Below are positions 27,121 to 36,054 of a stretch of DNA of 64,000 nt, piece after piece. The translations under genes were made by a program, and so were the position numbers. Positions within the stretch are counted from its first letter, which is position 1. Each line of letters starts with the position of its first letter. Under the pieces are notes generated by a model. The model was not told the DNA's origin and searched no databases. It worked only from the letters and a program-made list of their open reading frames with translations. The stretch is from Chloroflexota bacterium (lineage in GTDB: Bacteria > Chloroflexota > Ktedonobacteria > Ktedonobacterales > Ktedonobacteraceae): contig VBHI01000226.1 of assembly GCA_005881495.1 (NCBI GenBank), forward strand, positions 1 to 64,000. The letters run 5' to 3'.

Positions 27121-28101
27121 ATGGATTTACCCAACGATCTGCGTATTGCCCTGGAAAGCGAACTGGCGAGCGTCCCGCAAAAAAACGTGGCCAACGCAGC
27201 GGGAAAGCTCTCAAGGCGCTACCGTGGGGGTCAACTTCCTGAAAGCAGCTCATTCTTGCGCTCGCGCAGCGACGTGGTTGCCTACACAGCTTATCGACTT
27301 CCAGCGACCTTCGCAGCAATTTACGCTGCACTCAACGAGGTGCGAAAGAGGCGCCCGGCGTGGCAACCACGCACATTCCTTGATGCTGGTACTGGTCCGG
27401 GAAGCGCTTTGTGGGCAGCGTGTGAGATATGGCCTGAGTTAGAACAGATCGCGCTGCTCGAACGAGATGAACATATGATCGCTTTTGGCAAACAACTGGC
27501 TACCCATACGCGCTCTGCTGTCGTGAACCGGGCAAGCTGGCAGAAAGTCGATCTGCTCGGGCAATGGGAAAGTGAGCCAAGAGACCTTGTGACAACGACA
27601 TATGTAATTGGGGAATTGCCCATATTACAACGTGAAGGATTGATCAATAAACTCTGGTCCATTACAGCGGATACGCTGGTAATTGTTGAGCCTGGAACAC
27701 CTGTCGGTTTCTCGCACATCCGGCAAGCGCGTCAACAATTGATTGACACAGGCGCATATATCATCGCGCCCTGCCCTCACGATCTGCCCTGTCCCATGGG
27801 AGAGAACGATTGGTGTCATTTTGCGCAACGAGTAGCGCGAAGCCAACTGCAGCGACAGGTAAAACAAGCAACGTTATCTTACGAAGACGAGAAATTCTCT
27901 TATATTGCGGCAGCTCGTACCAGGTGTTTGCCTATCGGAGGTCGGGTTATCAGGCATCCCCAGATTCGTTCTGGACATATCCACCTGGAACTCTGCACAC
28001 CTGCTGGTTTGGAAAGTTCTATCGTAACGCGCAAGAACAAAGAGGCATTTCGGGAGGCCCGAAATATTGAGTGGGGCGACAGCATTCCCCCAAAGTATTG
28101 A
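27121..28101 (+). CDS. Rsm22-family small-subunit ribosomal methyltransferase-like protein
   Basis: A 326-residue protein of the family that includes mitochondrial Rsm22/METTL17, needed for small ribosomal subunit assembly. The SAM-binding fold begins at TFLDAGTGPGSALWA, with ERDEHMI and TTYVIGELP as later strands. The family's Cys cluster is present in APCPHDLPCPMGENDWCHF, followed by EDEKFSYIA; in homologues this cluster binds iron-sulfur. The start ATG at 27121 has AGGAAAAGAG upstream. It stands alone between the palindrome and the 9-base tandem repeat. Methylation activity has not been shown for all members. Confidence 0.88.
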   Translation: MDLPNDLRIALESELASVPQKNVANAAGKLSRRYRGGQLPESSSFLRSRSDVVAYTAYRLPATFAAIYAALNEVRKRRPAWQPRTFLDAGTGPGSALWAACEIWPELEQIALLERDEHMIAFGKQLATHTRSAVVNRASWQKVDLLGQWESEPRDLVTTTYVIGELPILQREGLINKLWSITADTLVIVEPGTPVGFSHIRQARQQLIDTGAYIIAPCPHDLPCPMGENDWCHFAQRVARSQLQRQVKQATLSYEDEKFSYIAAARTRCLPIGGRVIRHPQIRSGHIHLELCTPAGLESSIVTRKNKEAFREARNIEWGDSIPPKY

Positions 28102-28209
28102 GAAGACATTGACACCATCAAGCGTGATTTCCTTCCGAAATACTATGGAGCAATTTGCTCGCTATTTGCTCGGAATTCTCGCGCATAGCAAGGAATCTCC
28201 TCACTCACC

Positions 28210-28332
28210 TGACACACCTGATACACCTGATACACCTGAAACTCTTGAAACAGTGAGCCACCTCGACTCAAACTTATCTGATACACCTGATACACCTGAA
28301 ACTCTTGATACACCTGATACTCTTGACATGCT
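28210..28332. repeat. 9-base tandem-repeat element, copy A
   Basis: Units of TGATACACC and variants (TGAAACTCT, TGACACACC) recur on a 9-base period on both sides of a 32-base core at 28244-28275 (starts CTTGAAACAGTGAGCC). The core recurs inverted at 61352-61383 with one mismatch. Both strands translate as repeats such as DTPDTPETL because the period is a multiple of three, but the two copies do not conserve a frame, so it is probably not coding. Confidence 0.75.
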
Positions 28333-28458
28333 GATTGAGTAAAGGACCGCAAGCAGACTTGCAGACCAACATACCTGATCTTCTGATCGTGGAAGAAGGC
28401 GTTTCAATTCACGTTTATTAGGATTCAATATCCAGGCTTGTTGACATACGCTACTTGT

Positions 28459-29031
28459 TTACTCTCCTCCTGTCTTACGTAGGATAGCACGGGCCGGCGC
28501 ACCATCGCTGTCGGCAATCTTGAGCGGAAGGCAAATCAACTCGTACGTCCCAGGTTCGATCTGCGAGAGATCGAGCCCTTCAATGATCCAGATATCGGCC
28601 CCTAACAGCGCCAGGTGTGTCTCAAGCCCATCCTTCGCGAATCCACCAACTGAGAGATCCTCAACAAACGTATCGGTCTTCCAACAACGGATAGAATTCA
28701 GTGTCTTGAAAAGCAGGCGTTCGCCTTGCTGGACATTATGGGGCAGAAGTTCGTCCAGCTTGATCGACTCGGGGTCGTGGATCTCGATGACGCGTGCCCG
28801 TCCAATAGCAGCGTCAAGAGGCATCTCATGAAGCCCCTTGCCCTCTAGCAGGAAGTGAAACGGGCCATCCATATGGGTACCGGTATGCGAACCCATGGAA
28901 AGCGTCGAGACAGTGCATATATCTCCACGACGTATATGCAACAGGTGTTCAACCCGCACCGGTGGATTGTCGGGCCAGTGCGCCATGCCGGTATAAATCG
29001 GGACAGAAATATCCATCCAATCGTTGCTCAT
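28459..29031 (-). CDS. Cyclase-family metal-dependent hydrolase (kynurenine formamidase-like)
   Basis: A 190-residue member of the cyclase/KynB-like family. The metal-binding motif HTGTHMDGPFHF is near residue 49-60, preceded by the DISVPIYTGMAHWPDNPP start and followed by RARVIEI and the C-terminal LKIADSDGAPARAIL. Members hydrolyse amides such as N-formylkynurenine, isatin or similar cyclic substrates; which one cannot be told here, and no tryptophan-degradation gene lies nearby. AAGGAG lies 8 bases before the ATG. Confidence 0.88.
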   Translation of the reverse strand: MSNDWMDISVPIYTGMAHWPDNPPVRVEHLLHIRRGDICTVSTLSMGSHTGTHMDGPFHFLLEGKGLHEMPLDAAIGRARVIEIHDPESIKLDELLPHNVQQGERLLFKTLNSIRCWKTDTFVEDLSVGGFAKDGLETHLALLGADIWIIEGLDLSQIEPGTYELICLPLKIADSDGAPARAILRKTGGE

Positions 29032-29069
29032 CTGCTTTACTCCTTGCTCGTTGCACGAGCGGATGTATC

Positions 29070-29249
29070 AAAGGTGATCACGTTCTTGATGCCGCCAATC
29101 CCCTGCGGGCCTACCTCGAAGCTCTAGGCATCATCCCCGGAGTAGCCCATGCCCCTGTAGAACTCGGCGCCCCCATCCTGCCAGAAAAGGGGCGCCACGT
29201 TATCTACAAACAAGGTTCAGCACTCTACCAGGCACTTTTAGGAGCCTGA
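29070..29249 (+). pseudogene. Possible 3' fragment of an unidentified gene
   Basis: A frame ending at 29249 reads GDHVLDAANPLRAYLEALGI, then APVELGAPILPEKGRHVIYK and a helical end. It looks like a genuine protein C terminus, but no start or ribosome site precedes it, and upstream it becomes the antisense of the cyclase gene. I do not recognise the family; it is probably a truncated relic. Confidence 0.35.
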
Positions 29250-29253
29250 ACGT

Positions 29254-29571
29254 CTACTTGTCCTTCTCCAGTTCCTCTTTCACCTCATCGACCATCTTAT
29301 CAAAATCGACCGCAAGTTCGCGTGCAAGCGTAGCCAGCCCACGAGTGAATTCGCGCCCAGCGCTCACGAAATGTTCCCGGGGTTCATCTGGCAGCATATA
29401 CACGGGTGCCATTGCCAGGTGTACCCCAGCTCGAAATAGCGTGCGGAAGAATTGCTGAGAAGCCTCCTTGAGTTCATCGCGATCAGATTTCTCGTCAGGT
29501 GTAGGTGTCTCAGTGCCGGGCGTCTCCGTTGTTTGTGCCTGCTCTGCTTGCATTTTCGTAGTGTCTACCAT
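29254..29571 (-). CDS. Small acidic protein, function unknown
   Basis: A 105-residue protein: a Thr/Glu/Pro-rich N terminus (residues 1-35), then amphipathic helices (FFRTLFRAGVHLAMAPVYMLP, FTRGLATLARELAVDFDKMVDEV). GGAGG lies 8 bases upstream of the ATG. The N-terminal linker and helical body recall small DUF proteins, but no family is certain. Confidence 0.65.
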   Translation of the reverse strand: MVDTTKMQAEQAQTTETPGTETPTPDEKSDRDELKEASQQFFRTLFRAGVHLAMAPVYMLPDEPREHFVSAGREFTRGLATLARELAVDFDKMVDEVKEELEKDK

Positions 29572-29943
29572 AAGTTTACCTCCATGTTTGAATTAAAACA
29601 ATTATCATGAGTCTGCCCAATTGCTATTATAAACGATTTGCGCGGCTAATGCTGCCTCTCAACTACCATTTTGTCTCCGAAATATACAATACCACGACGG
29701 ATCCTGGAAACTTCTCCCCTTCAGTTTATTGCTTCAGTTTATTGCTTCAGTTCGTCGCACCAAAACCGTCCAGAAGCCAGGAAATGCAACATCTTCACAG
29801 AAATGCTGTCAATTGTCGTTGACACGCGCTGTTGACATAGGAATAATGACCTTTTTGGCTACGTTGGTTGATAAAGAGAAACACCCAGTTCTACCATCAG
29901 GTAACAGAGACCTGGGTGTTTGATGGTTGTACTCTGTGAATTA
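29572..29943. other. Intergenic region with a short tandem repeat and a terminator
   Basis: No gene. TTCAGTTTATTGC occurs twice in tandem at 29720-29745 with a third partial copy. The remainder up to the hairpin at 29880-29920 holds nothing recognised. Confidence 0.5.
29880..29920 (-). terminator. Terminator for the acyl-CoA dehydrogenase operon
   Basis: AACACCCAG at 29880-29888 pairs with CTGGGTGTT at 29912-29920. On the minus strand it lies just after the dehydrogenase stop and is followed by TCTCTTTAT, a T-rich run. Confidence 0.65.
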
Positions 29944-31704
29944 CTATAGTGGAATAGACTGCCAATTGACCAGTGCGTCAAAGTGGTTAAGCACACTGGT
30001 ATCGTTATCTGCGGCCCAGCCGTCCGGATGGATCAGTATATGTCTATGCAAGTACAAGAGAGCAATGAGCCACTTGCGCTTCCCGGTGCCGCGAGGACCA
30101 CGCAGTAACTCAAACTCAGCCTGTTCCAGCAACAATGTGATGATCGATAATTGTGCCATGCGCTCTACGAGGCCACGTAGAGGCAACTGAGCACTGTCCG
30201 CGTCAAGCGTAGCGAGGGACTGTATGCGTTCCGAAACCTGCCGGATGAGCGTTTGCACCTCCTGAACAACAGGGACAACAATTGAATGTTGTAGAGATCG
30301 CAAACGCTGATCCAGCATCGCAAAAAGGGTTGTGTCTGCACCTTCCCTGGCAATAGCGCGTGCCACGTCCAGCGCAATGACGTTACTGGAACCTTCCCAT
30401 ACGACATTCACGATGGCGTCGCGCAGAAAACGCGGATTCGCCCAATCTTCGACATACCCATTCCCTCCGAGCATCTCCAGTGCTTCCAACGTCACATACT
30501 CGCCACGCTTTGGTATATAGTTTTTACAGAGCGGCGTGAGGATGCGCAGCAGGCGATGATCTTCCTCGGTGCCATGGCGGTCGACACGATCCAGTACCGC
30601 CACCGTCTCAAAAGCCAGAGCGGCACAACCTTCCACCTCGATGAGCAAGTCTACCAATTGGCGACGCATCAAGGGATGTTCGGCCAGTGGACGATCGAAG
30701 GCAACGCGGCCCCTTGTATAGGTTAACGCCTCTAGATAACTGCGGCGCATCGCTGAAAGCGACCCGATAGCCGCCCAGATACGGGTGAGATTGATCATCT
30801 CAGTCATCTGAACAAAGCCACGATCAATTTTACCAACGAGATATGCTTGTGATCCGTGCAGCGTCACTTCACCTGTCGCCAGCGAACGCGTGCCCAGTTT
30901 ATCCTTGAGGCGATTGATCGTGTAGGAATTGCGTGCACCATCATCAAGCATCCTGGGAACTAAAAACAGGCCGAGACCGCGAGTTCCGGCGGGAGCACCT
31001 TCTGGACGTGCCAGCGTCAGTATGAGGTCAGCTGAGACATTGGAGCAAAACCACTTATCTCCCCATAATTCCCACTCAGGCTGGAGTGTATAGTGTGCAT
31101 TAACAGATCGAGGCCGTGCGACTGTAGCAGTCTGACCCACATCTGAGCCGCCCTGCTTCTCAGTAAGAAACATGGCAGCCTGTTGTAATTCGACCATGGA
31201 AGTGGCAGTTAAAGCAGGCAGAAAGCGTCGTTGTAGGGGTTCGCTGGCATAACGTTCAAGTACGCGAGCAAGAGCGTCGGTCATAGAGACAGGGCAGAAT
31301 ACGCCTGATTCCGCTTGCATTCCGAGGTAACCCAGGGCAAATTTGACCCGCTGCGGCACTCTGCCCGGCCAACCCAGAGCGCCTTCCCGGTGTGAGCAGG
31401 CAGCAATGGCAAAATCCTCGTAGGCGATACGCTCCAGTTCGTGATAGGCTGGATGAAATACTACCGCGTCAACGCGCTGACCACGTTTATCATATTGTAC
31501 CAGCACAGGCCCCTGGCGATTCGCAACCTGGGCCAATCCGTCCATTTTCTGTGAGGCGACCTCTCCCATCTGTTTCAGGATTGTGTGCGCTCGCTCAAAA
31601 TCCTCTGGTGAGAGGGAATGTTGTAAAAGATGTGATAGGTCAGGATCAGCGGTATAGAAATTTATTCCGCTCGTATCAGGCATGAGTGAGTATAGATCAG
31701 CCAT
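29944..31704 (-). CDS. Acyl-CoA dehydrogenase-like flavoprotein (AidB-like)
   Basis: A 586-residue FAD enzyme. It has the extended N-terminal region of AidB-like proteins, the flavin-site signature MFLTEKQGGSDVGQT, the substrate-site WELWGDKWFCSNVSADL and the GTRGLGLFLVPR strand. The C-terminal helical domain carries the family EMLGGNGYVEDW and RDAIVNVVWEGSSNVIALD. This matches the AidB group (alkylation-response protein with weak dehydrogenase activity) more than short-chain dehydrogenases, but the true substrate is unknown. The ATG at 31704 is chosen over 31767 because AAGGAT lies 8 bases upstream. It follows the DUF929 gene by 19 bases, suggesting one transcript. Confidence 0.88.
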   Translation of the reverse strand: MADLYSLMPDTSGINFYTADPDLSHLLQHSLSPEDFERAHTILKQMGEVASQKMDGLAQVANRQGPVLVQYDKRGQRVDAVVFHPAYHELERIAYEDFAIAACSHREGALGWPGRVPQRVKFALGYLGMQAESGVFCPVSMTDALARVLERYASEPLQRRFLPALTATSMVELQQAAMFLTEKQGGSDVGQTATVARPRSVNAHYTLQPEWELWGDKWFCSNVSADLILTLARPEGAPAGTRGLGLFLVPRMLDDGARNSYTINRLKDKLGTRSLATGEVTLHGSQAYLVGKIDRGFVQMTEMINLTRIWAAIGSLSAMRRSYLEALTYTRGRVAFDRPLAEHPLMRRQLVDLLIEVEGCAALAFETVAVLDRVDRHGTEEDHRLLRILTPLCKNYIPKRGEYVTLEALEMLGGNGYVEDWANPRFLRDAIVNVVWEGSSNVIALDVARAIAREGADTTLFAMLDQRLRSLQHSIVVPVVQEVQTLIRQVSERIQSLATLDADSAQLPLRGLVERMAQLSIITLLLEQAEFELLRGPRGTGKRKWLIALLYLHRHILIHPDGWAADNDTSVLNHFDALVNWQSIPL

Positions 31705-31723
31705 TGGCACGTATCCTTTTCCT

Positions 31724-32658
31724 TTACTCTTGTTGGCGTAGAACCGCTTCACGAACAGCGAGAACACTCATTGGCGGGCTGCCCGTGTTATAGGCTGTCT
31801 TGCCGAGAGCCTTCTCAATTTGTGGTATAGGGGCGGCTGAACAGGCGGAGGCGGGCTGCTGGTTTGTCATCAAACAAATAGCAGCCGTCAGATAATTTGC
31901 TGAACCAACAATCCCTTTAGTTACGTCTGAGCTCGGATCTGACAATTTGTTGGCGATATCCTCCAACGTGAGATTAGCAAGCACCTGTGGGGAATAGTTG
32001 GCCCCCTGCATCGCGTACCGGTTGGCAATATCGATAAAGGGAATGCTGCCAGCGCTGGAAAGGTAGGGTGGTCCATCATATGTCTGAATCAGATTGTGTA
32101 GGCACTTTGATAAAAGCTAAAGGTTGCTGTATTCGGAAAACTATCGGTTGCGGAGGACGTTGTCTGATTGAGTTTACTGAATGTGCCAAAACGGCTAAGC
32201 ACCACCACAACTGCCCAGCGCTGGGCAGCACAGAAGGGGCAATATTCCGCGCCTGCGTAGAAAAATTCTGGTTTGCCGTTTGGCCCAGTCAGCGCTGGTG
32301 GAGGAGGTGACCCTTTGAGAGGCGTCAATACGTTATTCTGCCCACCGGTGCCAACTGCCGCCGATACTGCAGGACTCACATTGGTCACTGCTTGCAACAC
32401 AGCGGGACCGGTAGTAGCCTCAGTTGTGGGTGTGGGACTCCCATTACTTGTTGACTGCTTTGACAGGAAGAAAAAAATACCAATGATCGCTGCTATCACA
32501 AGCAGCACTACACCGATAAGAAGCCATGGACTTCGATTTGGCTTCTTTTGTGCTCGTCTCTTATTTGGATTATTTGATGATTGCCTCTGTTGGCGTTGTT
32601 TTTTCACTTCTTCACGCCGTTTTGAGGCTGATGATGATGGTTGTTTCGCTTTTGCCAT
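31724..32658 (-). pseudogene. DUF929 thioredoxin-like membrane protein, broken by deletion and frameshift
   Basis: Frame 1 (32658-32089) has a basic N terminus, one membrane helix (LLIGVVLLVIAAIIGIFFFL), a Ser/Thr linker and the DUF929 core: FFYAGAEYCPFCAAQRWA with its thioredoxin-like CxxC, then FGTFSKLNQTTSSATD and NTATFSFYQSAYT. Frame 2 resumes with NLIQTYDGPPYLSSAGSI, PFIDIANRYAMQGANYSP and ANYLTAAICLMTNQQPASAC. About 30 residues normally between these parts are absent and the frame changes at about 32090. DUF929 proteins are membrane-anchored and presumed redox-active outside the cell; this copy as written makes only the first part. It precedes the acyl-CoA dehydrogenase gene. Confidence 0.85.
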
Positions 32659-32742
32659 AACGCTGCACTTTCACTGATAAGTAGATTTCTTCATTGTATC
32701 ATGGCTGCCTGGGATTGAAAACTGTGTACCGGCTCATTTTTC

Positions 32743-32771
32743 TTGACAAAGCACCAGCATTAGAGTACAAT
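32743..32771 (+). promoter_or_regulatory. tRNA-Glu promoter
   Basis: Consensus -35 TTGACA (32743-32748), a 17-base spacer and -10 TACAAT (32766-32771), placed 18 bases before the tRNA. This is close to an ideal housekeeping promoter. Confidence 0.85.
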
Positions 32772-32789
32772 CCAGACTGTGATCTGTAA

Positions 32790-32863
32790 GCCTCGTTCGT
32801 CTAGTGGCCAAGGACGCCGCCCTTTCAAGGCGGAGATCACGGGTTCGACTCCCGTACGAGGTA
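32790..32863 (+). tRNA. tRNA-Glu (anticodon UUC)
   Basis: Acceptor GCCTCGT pairs with ACGAGGT, followed by discriminator A. The anticodon stem CCGCC/GGCGG encloses CTTTCAA with anticodon TTC at 32824-32826. The T arm is CGGGTTCGACTCCCG. CCA is not encoded. MnmA, encoded in this window, is expected to thiolate this tRNA at U34. Confidence 0.96.
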
Positions 32864-32957
32864 CTTATTTTTAGACAAGCCTGGCATTCCTGCTTATTTT
32901 GGTTTGCCAGGCTTGTTTGCATCCATCTCTTCAAAGGACGGAAAGGAGACTAGTACT

Positions 32958-34178
32958 ATGATGAGCGTAGAAGAGGCCCTTGCGCGGATACTCACTGAGA
33001 TTTCGCCCCTCAGCGTCATGCAGATACCGCTGCCCGAATCTTCTGGATTGGTACTGGCCCAGGATATTGTGGCGCAAGAAGATATTCCGCCATTCGCAAA
33101 CTCAGCTATGGATGGTTTCGCATTGCTCAGCCGCGACAGTCAGCCAAAAGAAGGACAACCTCCACGCCTGCTTATCACGGGTGGCGTGGCGGCGGGTTAT
33201 GTGGCAGATCACGCGGTTGTAGAGGGGACAACCATGCGCATTATGACAGGCGCGCCTGTACCAGAAGGGGCTGACAGCGTCATACAGGTAGAGTTGACAC
33301 GCTCCGAAGAGCCAAACGGTGAATGGGTAGAGATCCTGGAAGTGGCTCCCCCAGGCAATAACATCCGTCCAGCAGGTGAAGATATGCAGCGAGGTCAAAC
33401 GGTGTTGCAACAGGGCAGCGAGATCGGGCCCTGGGAAATCGGCGTACTGGCCACGCTGGGTTGGGCAAGTATCCCGGTAATACGACGCCCTCACGTAGCT
33501 ATACTTGGGACAGGGGATGAGGTAATCGATGTCAATGAGCCGTTGAGACCAGGGAAGATTCGCAACAGCAACAGTTATCTTCTCGAGGCGGCTGTACGAC
33601 GTGTAGGGGCGATACCTCACCGCTTAGGAGTTGCTCGTGATACAATAGAGAGCCTGAGGGAGAAGTTTAGCGAGGCTATTCAATATGATCTCATCATCAC
33701 TTCAGGCGGCGTCTCAGTTGGAGACTTCGACCTGGTGAAGAATATCATGGCAGAGCAAGGGCAGATTAACTTCTGGCGCATTAATATGCGGCCAGGCAAA
33801 CCAGTTGCGTTCGGACACATTCGTAGTGTACCTCTTTTAGGGCTTCCCGGCAATCCTGTTTCAGCCGCCGTGACATTCGAACTATTTGGTCGTCCAGTGA
33901 TACGCAAGATGATGGGGCATACGCATCTTGTACGCCCACAAGTTGATGTAATCGTGGAAGATGGAGTGAGTGATCGCGCTATGCGCCGGCATTATGTGCG
34001 GGCACGTGTGGAATGGCACGATGGTCGCTTTATAGCCCATACAACCGGCAATCAAGGCTCGCACATTATGACTTCGTTGCTGAACGTCAATGCCCTGGTA
34101 ATAGTACCTGAAGGTGGAGTTGAGGTTCATCCTGGAGATTCAGCAAAAGCAATGATGCTTGATTGGCCAGAGATATAG
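32958..34178 (+). CDS. moeA: Molybdopterin molybdenumtransferase MoeA
   Basis: Inserts molybdate into adenylylated molybdopterin to finish molybdenum cofactor. The 406 residues show the family's four-domain order: MSVEEALARI start, NSAMDGFAL, the GTGDEV strand, ITSGGVSVGDFDLVK (MoeA/MoaB signature), MRPGKPVAFG and GLPGNPVSA, then the C-terminal domain ending HPGDSAKAMMLD. The ATG at 32958 is chosen since AAGGAG precedes it by 9 bases; the frame upstream to 32904 overlaps the tRNA trailer. No other cofactor-synthesis gene is in the window. A terminator follows. Confidence 0.96.
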   Translation: MMSVEEALARILTEISPLSVMQIPLPESSGLVLAQDIVAQEDIPPFANSAMDGFALLSRDSQPKEGQPPRLLITGGVAAGYVADHAVVEGTTMRIMTGAPVPEGADSVIQVELTRSEEPNGEWVEILEVAPPGNNIRPAGEDMQRGQTVLQQGSEIGPWEIGVLATLGWASIPVIRRPHVAILGTGDEVIDVNEPLRPGKIRNSNSYLLEAAVRRVGAIPHRLGVARDTIESLREKFSEAIQYDLIITSGGVSVGDFDLVKNIMAEQGQINFWRINMRPGKPVAFGHIRSVPLLGLPGNPVSAAVTFELFGRPVIRKMMGHTHLVRPQVDVIVEDGVSDRAMRRHYVRARVEWHDGRFIAHTTGNQGSHIMTSLLNVNALVIVPEGGVEVHPGDSAKAMMLDWPEI

Positions 34179-34191
34179 TAACGCAAACAGA

Positions 34192-34223
34192 AGGCATCCA
34201 GAGAGTTTCTGGATGCCTTTTTT
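34192..34223 (+). terminator. Intrinsic terminator after moeA
   Basis: AGGCATCCAGA (34192-34202) pairs with TCTGGATGCCT (34208-34218) and a T run follows to 34223. Confidence 0.88.
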
Positions 34224-34269
34224 GATTATCTTCAGGGTGTTTACGATGGTTACCATGTTTCGTATGAGA

Positions 34270-35577
34270 CTAACGGCCACTCCCGATGGGAGCATAGACG
34301 CCATTTGTAGCGTAGAGCGGACCACTTGGCTGTACAGGCTGCACAGGCTGAGGATTAGCAACCCAACCTCGTCCAGGAACAAAAGTTGCACCATTACCAC
34401 CATTGCCCCATTGGGACATCGTCTCAAAGGGAACAGATACACCAAAAGAAGGGGAAAATGAATCCGTAGTGGAAGTAATAGCAACCCAGGGTTGCGGAGT
34501 AATTGTGACATACCCGTTGGAAACAGAGTCATTGTTAGTAGCAGGGGAGATGAGGTCTCTTGAAACGGGTGGCAATTCGTTCATTGACACCTGCTGCAGA
34601 GGTATTGATACATGTATTACACCAAGTGCTATGAGTTCGCCAGCAACCTGACACAGTATATCAGCCGGCATTCCTAGTTCCAGGCAAGCGCATTGTAGTG
34701 TCGTGCGTCCATCTACTCGCGTAAGAACAAACCACTGCTCAGGTGTAATAGGCAAATGCAGACCTTGCTGACGTAGAGCAGAAAGATCAAGCGGTATTAA
34801 CACCATTTCAGGCCTCATATAGGATGTATCAATACGCAGTGGAGGCAGGGGTTGACTTATGCGCATTGGCGGTGAGAGCTGAGGGAAATTTTGCGCATCG
34901 GCATCGCCAAACATATTCACAGTGCGCACGGATGACACAGGTGAGGGAAATGAGGCATATATTGGCGGCGCTTCGGTGATAAGCTGTGATGCACTTAGTA
35001 ACCCAGCAGATTGAGCCTGAACAGAGGCCAGTAATTCATTCTGCGGTTGCCTATTCTGGAGCCTGACTTCACCAGCTTCATCCTGTGTATTGTTTGCCGA
35101 CGTGGTAGCTGACTGTGTAGATGGCAACAAAGAACAAGGAGAAAGCGCGACGAGGAGGCGATCAGCTGGCGGTTGCATTCCGTCCTCAAAATATATTTCA
35201 CCGCCTGGCCATGTGAGGAGTACCTGTATGACGCCACTCGCTTCTTTCATCGCCCAGGCACGAAGATCCTCATGACTGATATATCCGAGGTCCATCAGCG
35301 TCAGAGCTATCCTGGTCTCACCAGATTGTGCTATATCCAGGGCTGCTGAAGTATCTTGCAATGCTGATGACGAGATTACGCCGGCGCGTAAGAGGCGATC
35401 CCTCAGGGTCATATCTGGCCGCACAGGACCAATACACATCAACCGCCCATCCCTGAAATAAAGCTCTACCCTTTGAACGTCTTGCTGTACAAGAAGCAAC
35501 CCAGTTTTCGCGTAGGTCTCAATTCCTTGTAAAACTAACGATAGATTGAGCTGCTCTAACCGACCTATAAGTGACAC
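34270..35577 (-). CDS. DUF4388-containing protein
   Basis: A 435-residue protein. The N-terminal 150 residues match DUF4388 (PatA-N-like): the MSLIGRLEQLNLSLVLQGIE start, GLLLVQQ...VELYFRDGRL and the RLLRAGVISSSALQD helix, ending FEDGMQPP. A disordered Ser/Gln-rich middle (165-250) follows, then a compact region (about 265-330; WFVLTRVDGRTTLQCACLEL) like the second DUF4388-associated module, and a Gly/Pro/Val-rich tail. Such proteins accompany MglA-type GTPases and roadblock proteins, which are encoded about 7 kb downstream here. The tail (PQPVQPVQPSG) is low complexity. Confidence 0.8.
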   Translation of the reverse strand: MSLIGRLEQLNLSLVLQGIETYAKTGLLLVQQDVQRVELYFRDGRLMCIGPVRPDMTLRDRLLRAGVISSSALQDTSAALDIAQSGETRIALTLMDLGYISHEDLRAWAMKEASGVIQVLLTWPGGEIYFEDGMQPPADRLLVALSPCSLLPSTQSATTSANNTQDEAGEVRLQNRQPQNELLASVQAQSAGLLSASQLITEAPPIYASFPSPVSSVRTVNMFGDADAQNFPQLSPPMRISQPLPPLRIDTSYMRPEMVLIPLDLSALRQQGLHLPITPEQWFVLTRVDGRTTLQCACLELGMPADILCQVAGELIALGVIHVSIPLQQVSMNELPPVSRDLISPATNNDSVSNGYVTITPQPWVAITSTTDSFSPSFGVSVPFETMSQWGNGGNGATFVPGRGWVANPQPVQPVQPSGPLYATNGVYAPIGSGR

Positions 35578-35851
35578 AATAATTCACCGCCCGTCCAAAA
35601 TCGGCTCTTTATAGCAGAGTACGCTCCGTCCCCCACTCTTGCGGATTTGTACAACGGCTTAAGAGCCCACTACGAAATGTTGCACTACAAATATACGTCG
35701 ACTCAATTAATCACGCTTCTCGACGAAGCTTTTCGAAGTTGATGGACACTGTCAACATTAGAGTTTATGCGAGGGTAACGACGATCAGTATTTTCTGAAC
35801 TAATACAGTGAATACTCATCATCAAATAATAAGGCACCATTGCCTCGTTAG

Positions 35852-35935
35852 CGGAGGGAAAGGGATTCGAACCCCTGGGGCTGTTAACCCAGCTGTTTTC
35901 AAGACAGCCGCAATAGACCACTCTGCCATCCCTCC
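35852..35935 (-). tRNA. tRNA-Ser (anticodon UGA)
   Basis: On the minus strand the acceptor GGAGGGA pairs with TCCCTCC, followed by discriminator G. Anticodon stem GCTGT/ACAGC holds CTTGAAA with anticodon TGA. A long variable arm typical of class II tRNAs precedes the T arm (GGGGTTCGAATCCC). It lies 119 bases downstream of serS on the same strand. Confidence 0.93.
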
Positions 35936-36054
35936 GTGCTTTAGTTTACCACAAGATTTATCCAAAATGGAAGTCTCCCGCACAAATGTCTCACTGGAAG
36001 TGTTTACTTTTGCAAAGAACTGCTTGTAAAACCTCCTGTATAAGCTTCCCCACG

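Noticed and set aside
28210..28332. CRISPR-like array
   Set aside because: Units are 9 bases and contiguous, with no spacers of fixed length and no cas genes.
28067..28342. Repeat protein (DTPDTPETL) as a gene
   Set aside because: Any frame through a 9-base tandem repeat is open; copy B does not preserve this frame and there is no good ribosome site.
35703..35921. ORF covering tRNA-Ser
   Set aside because: It overlaps a clear tRNA and has no start signal.
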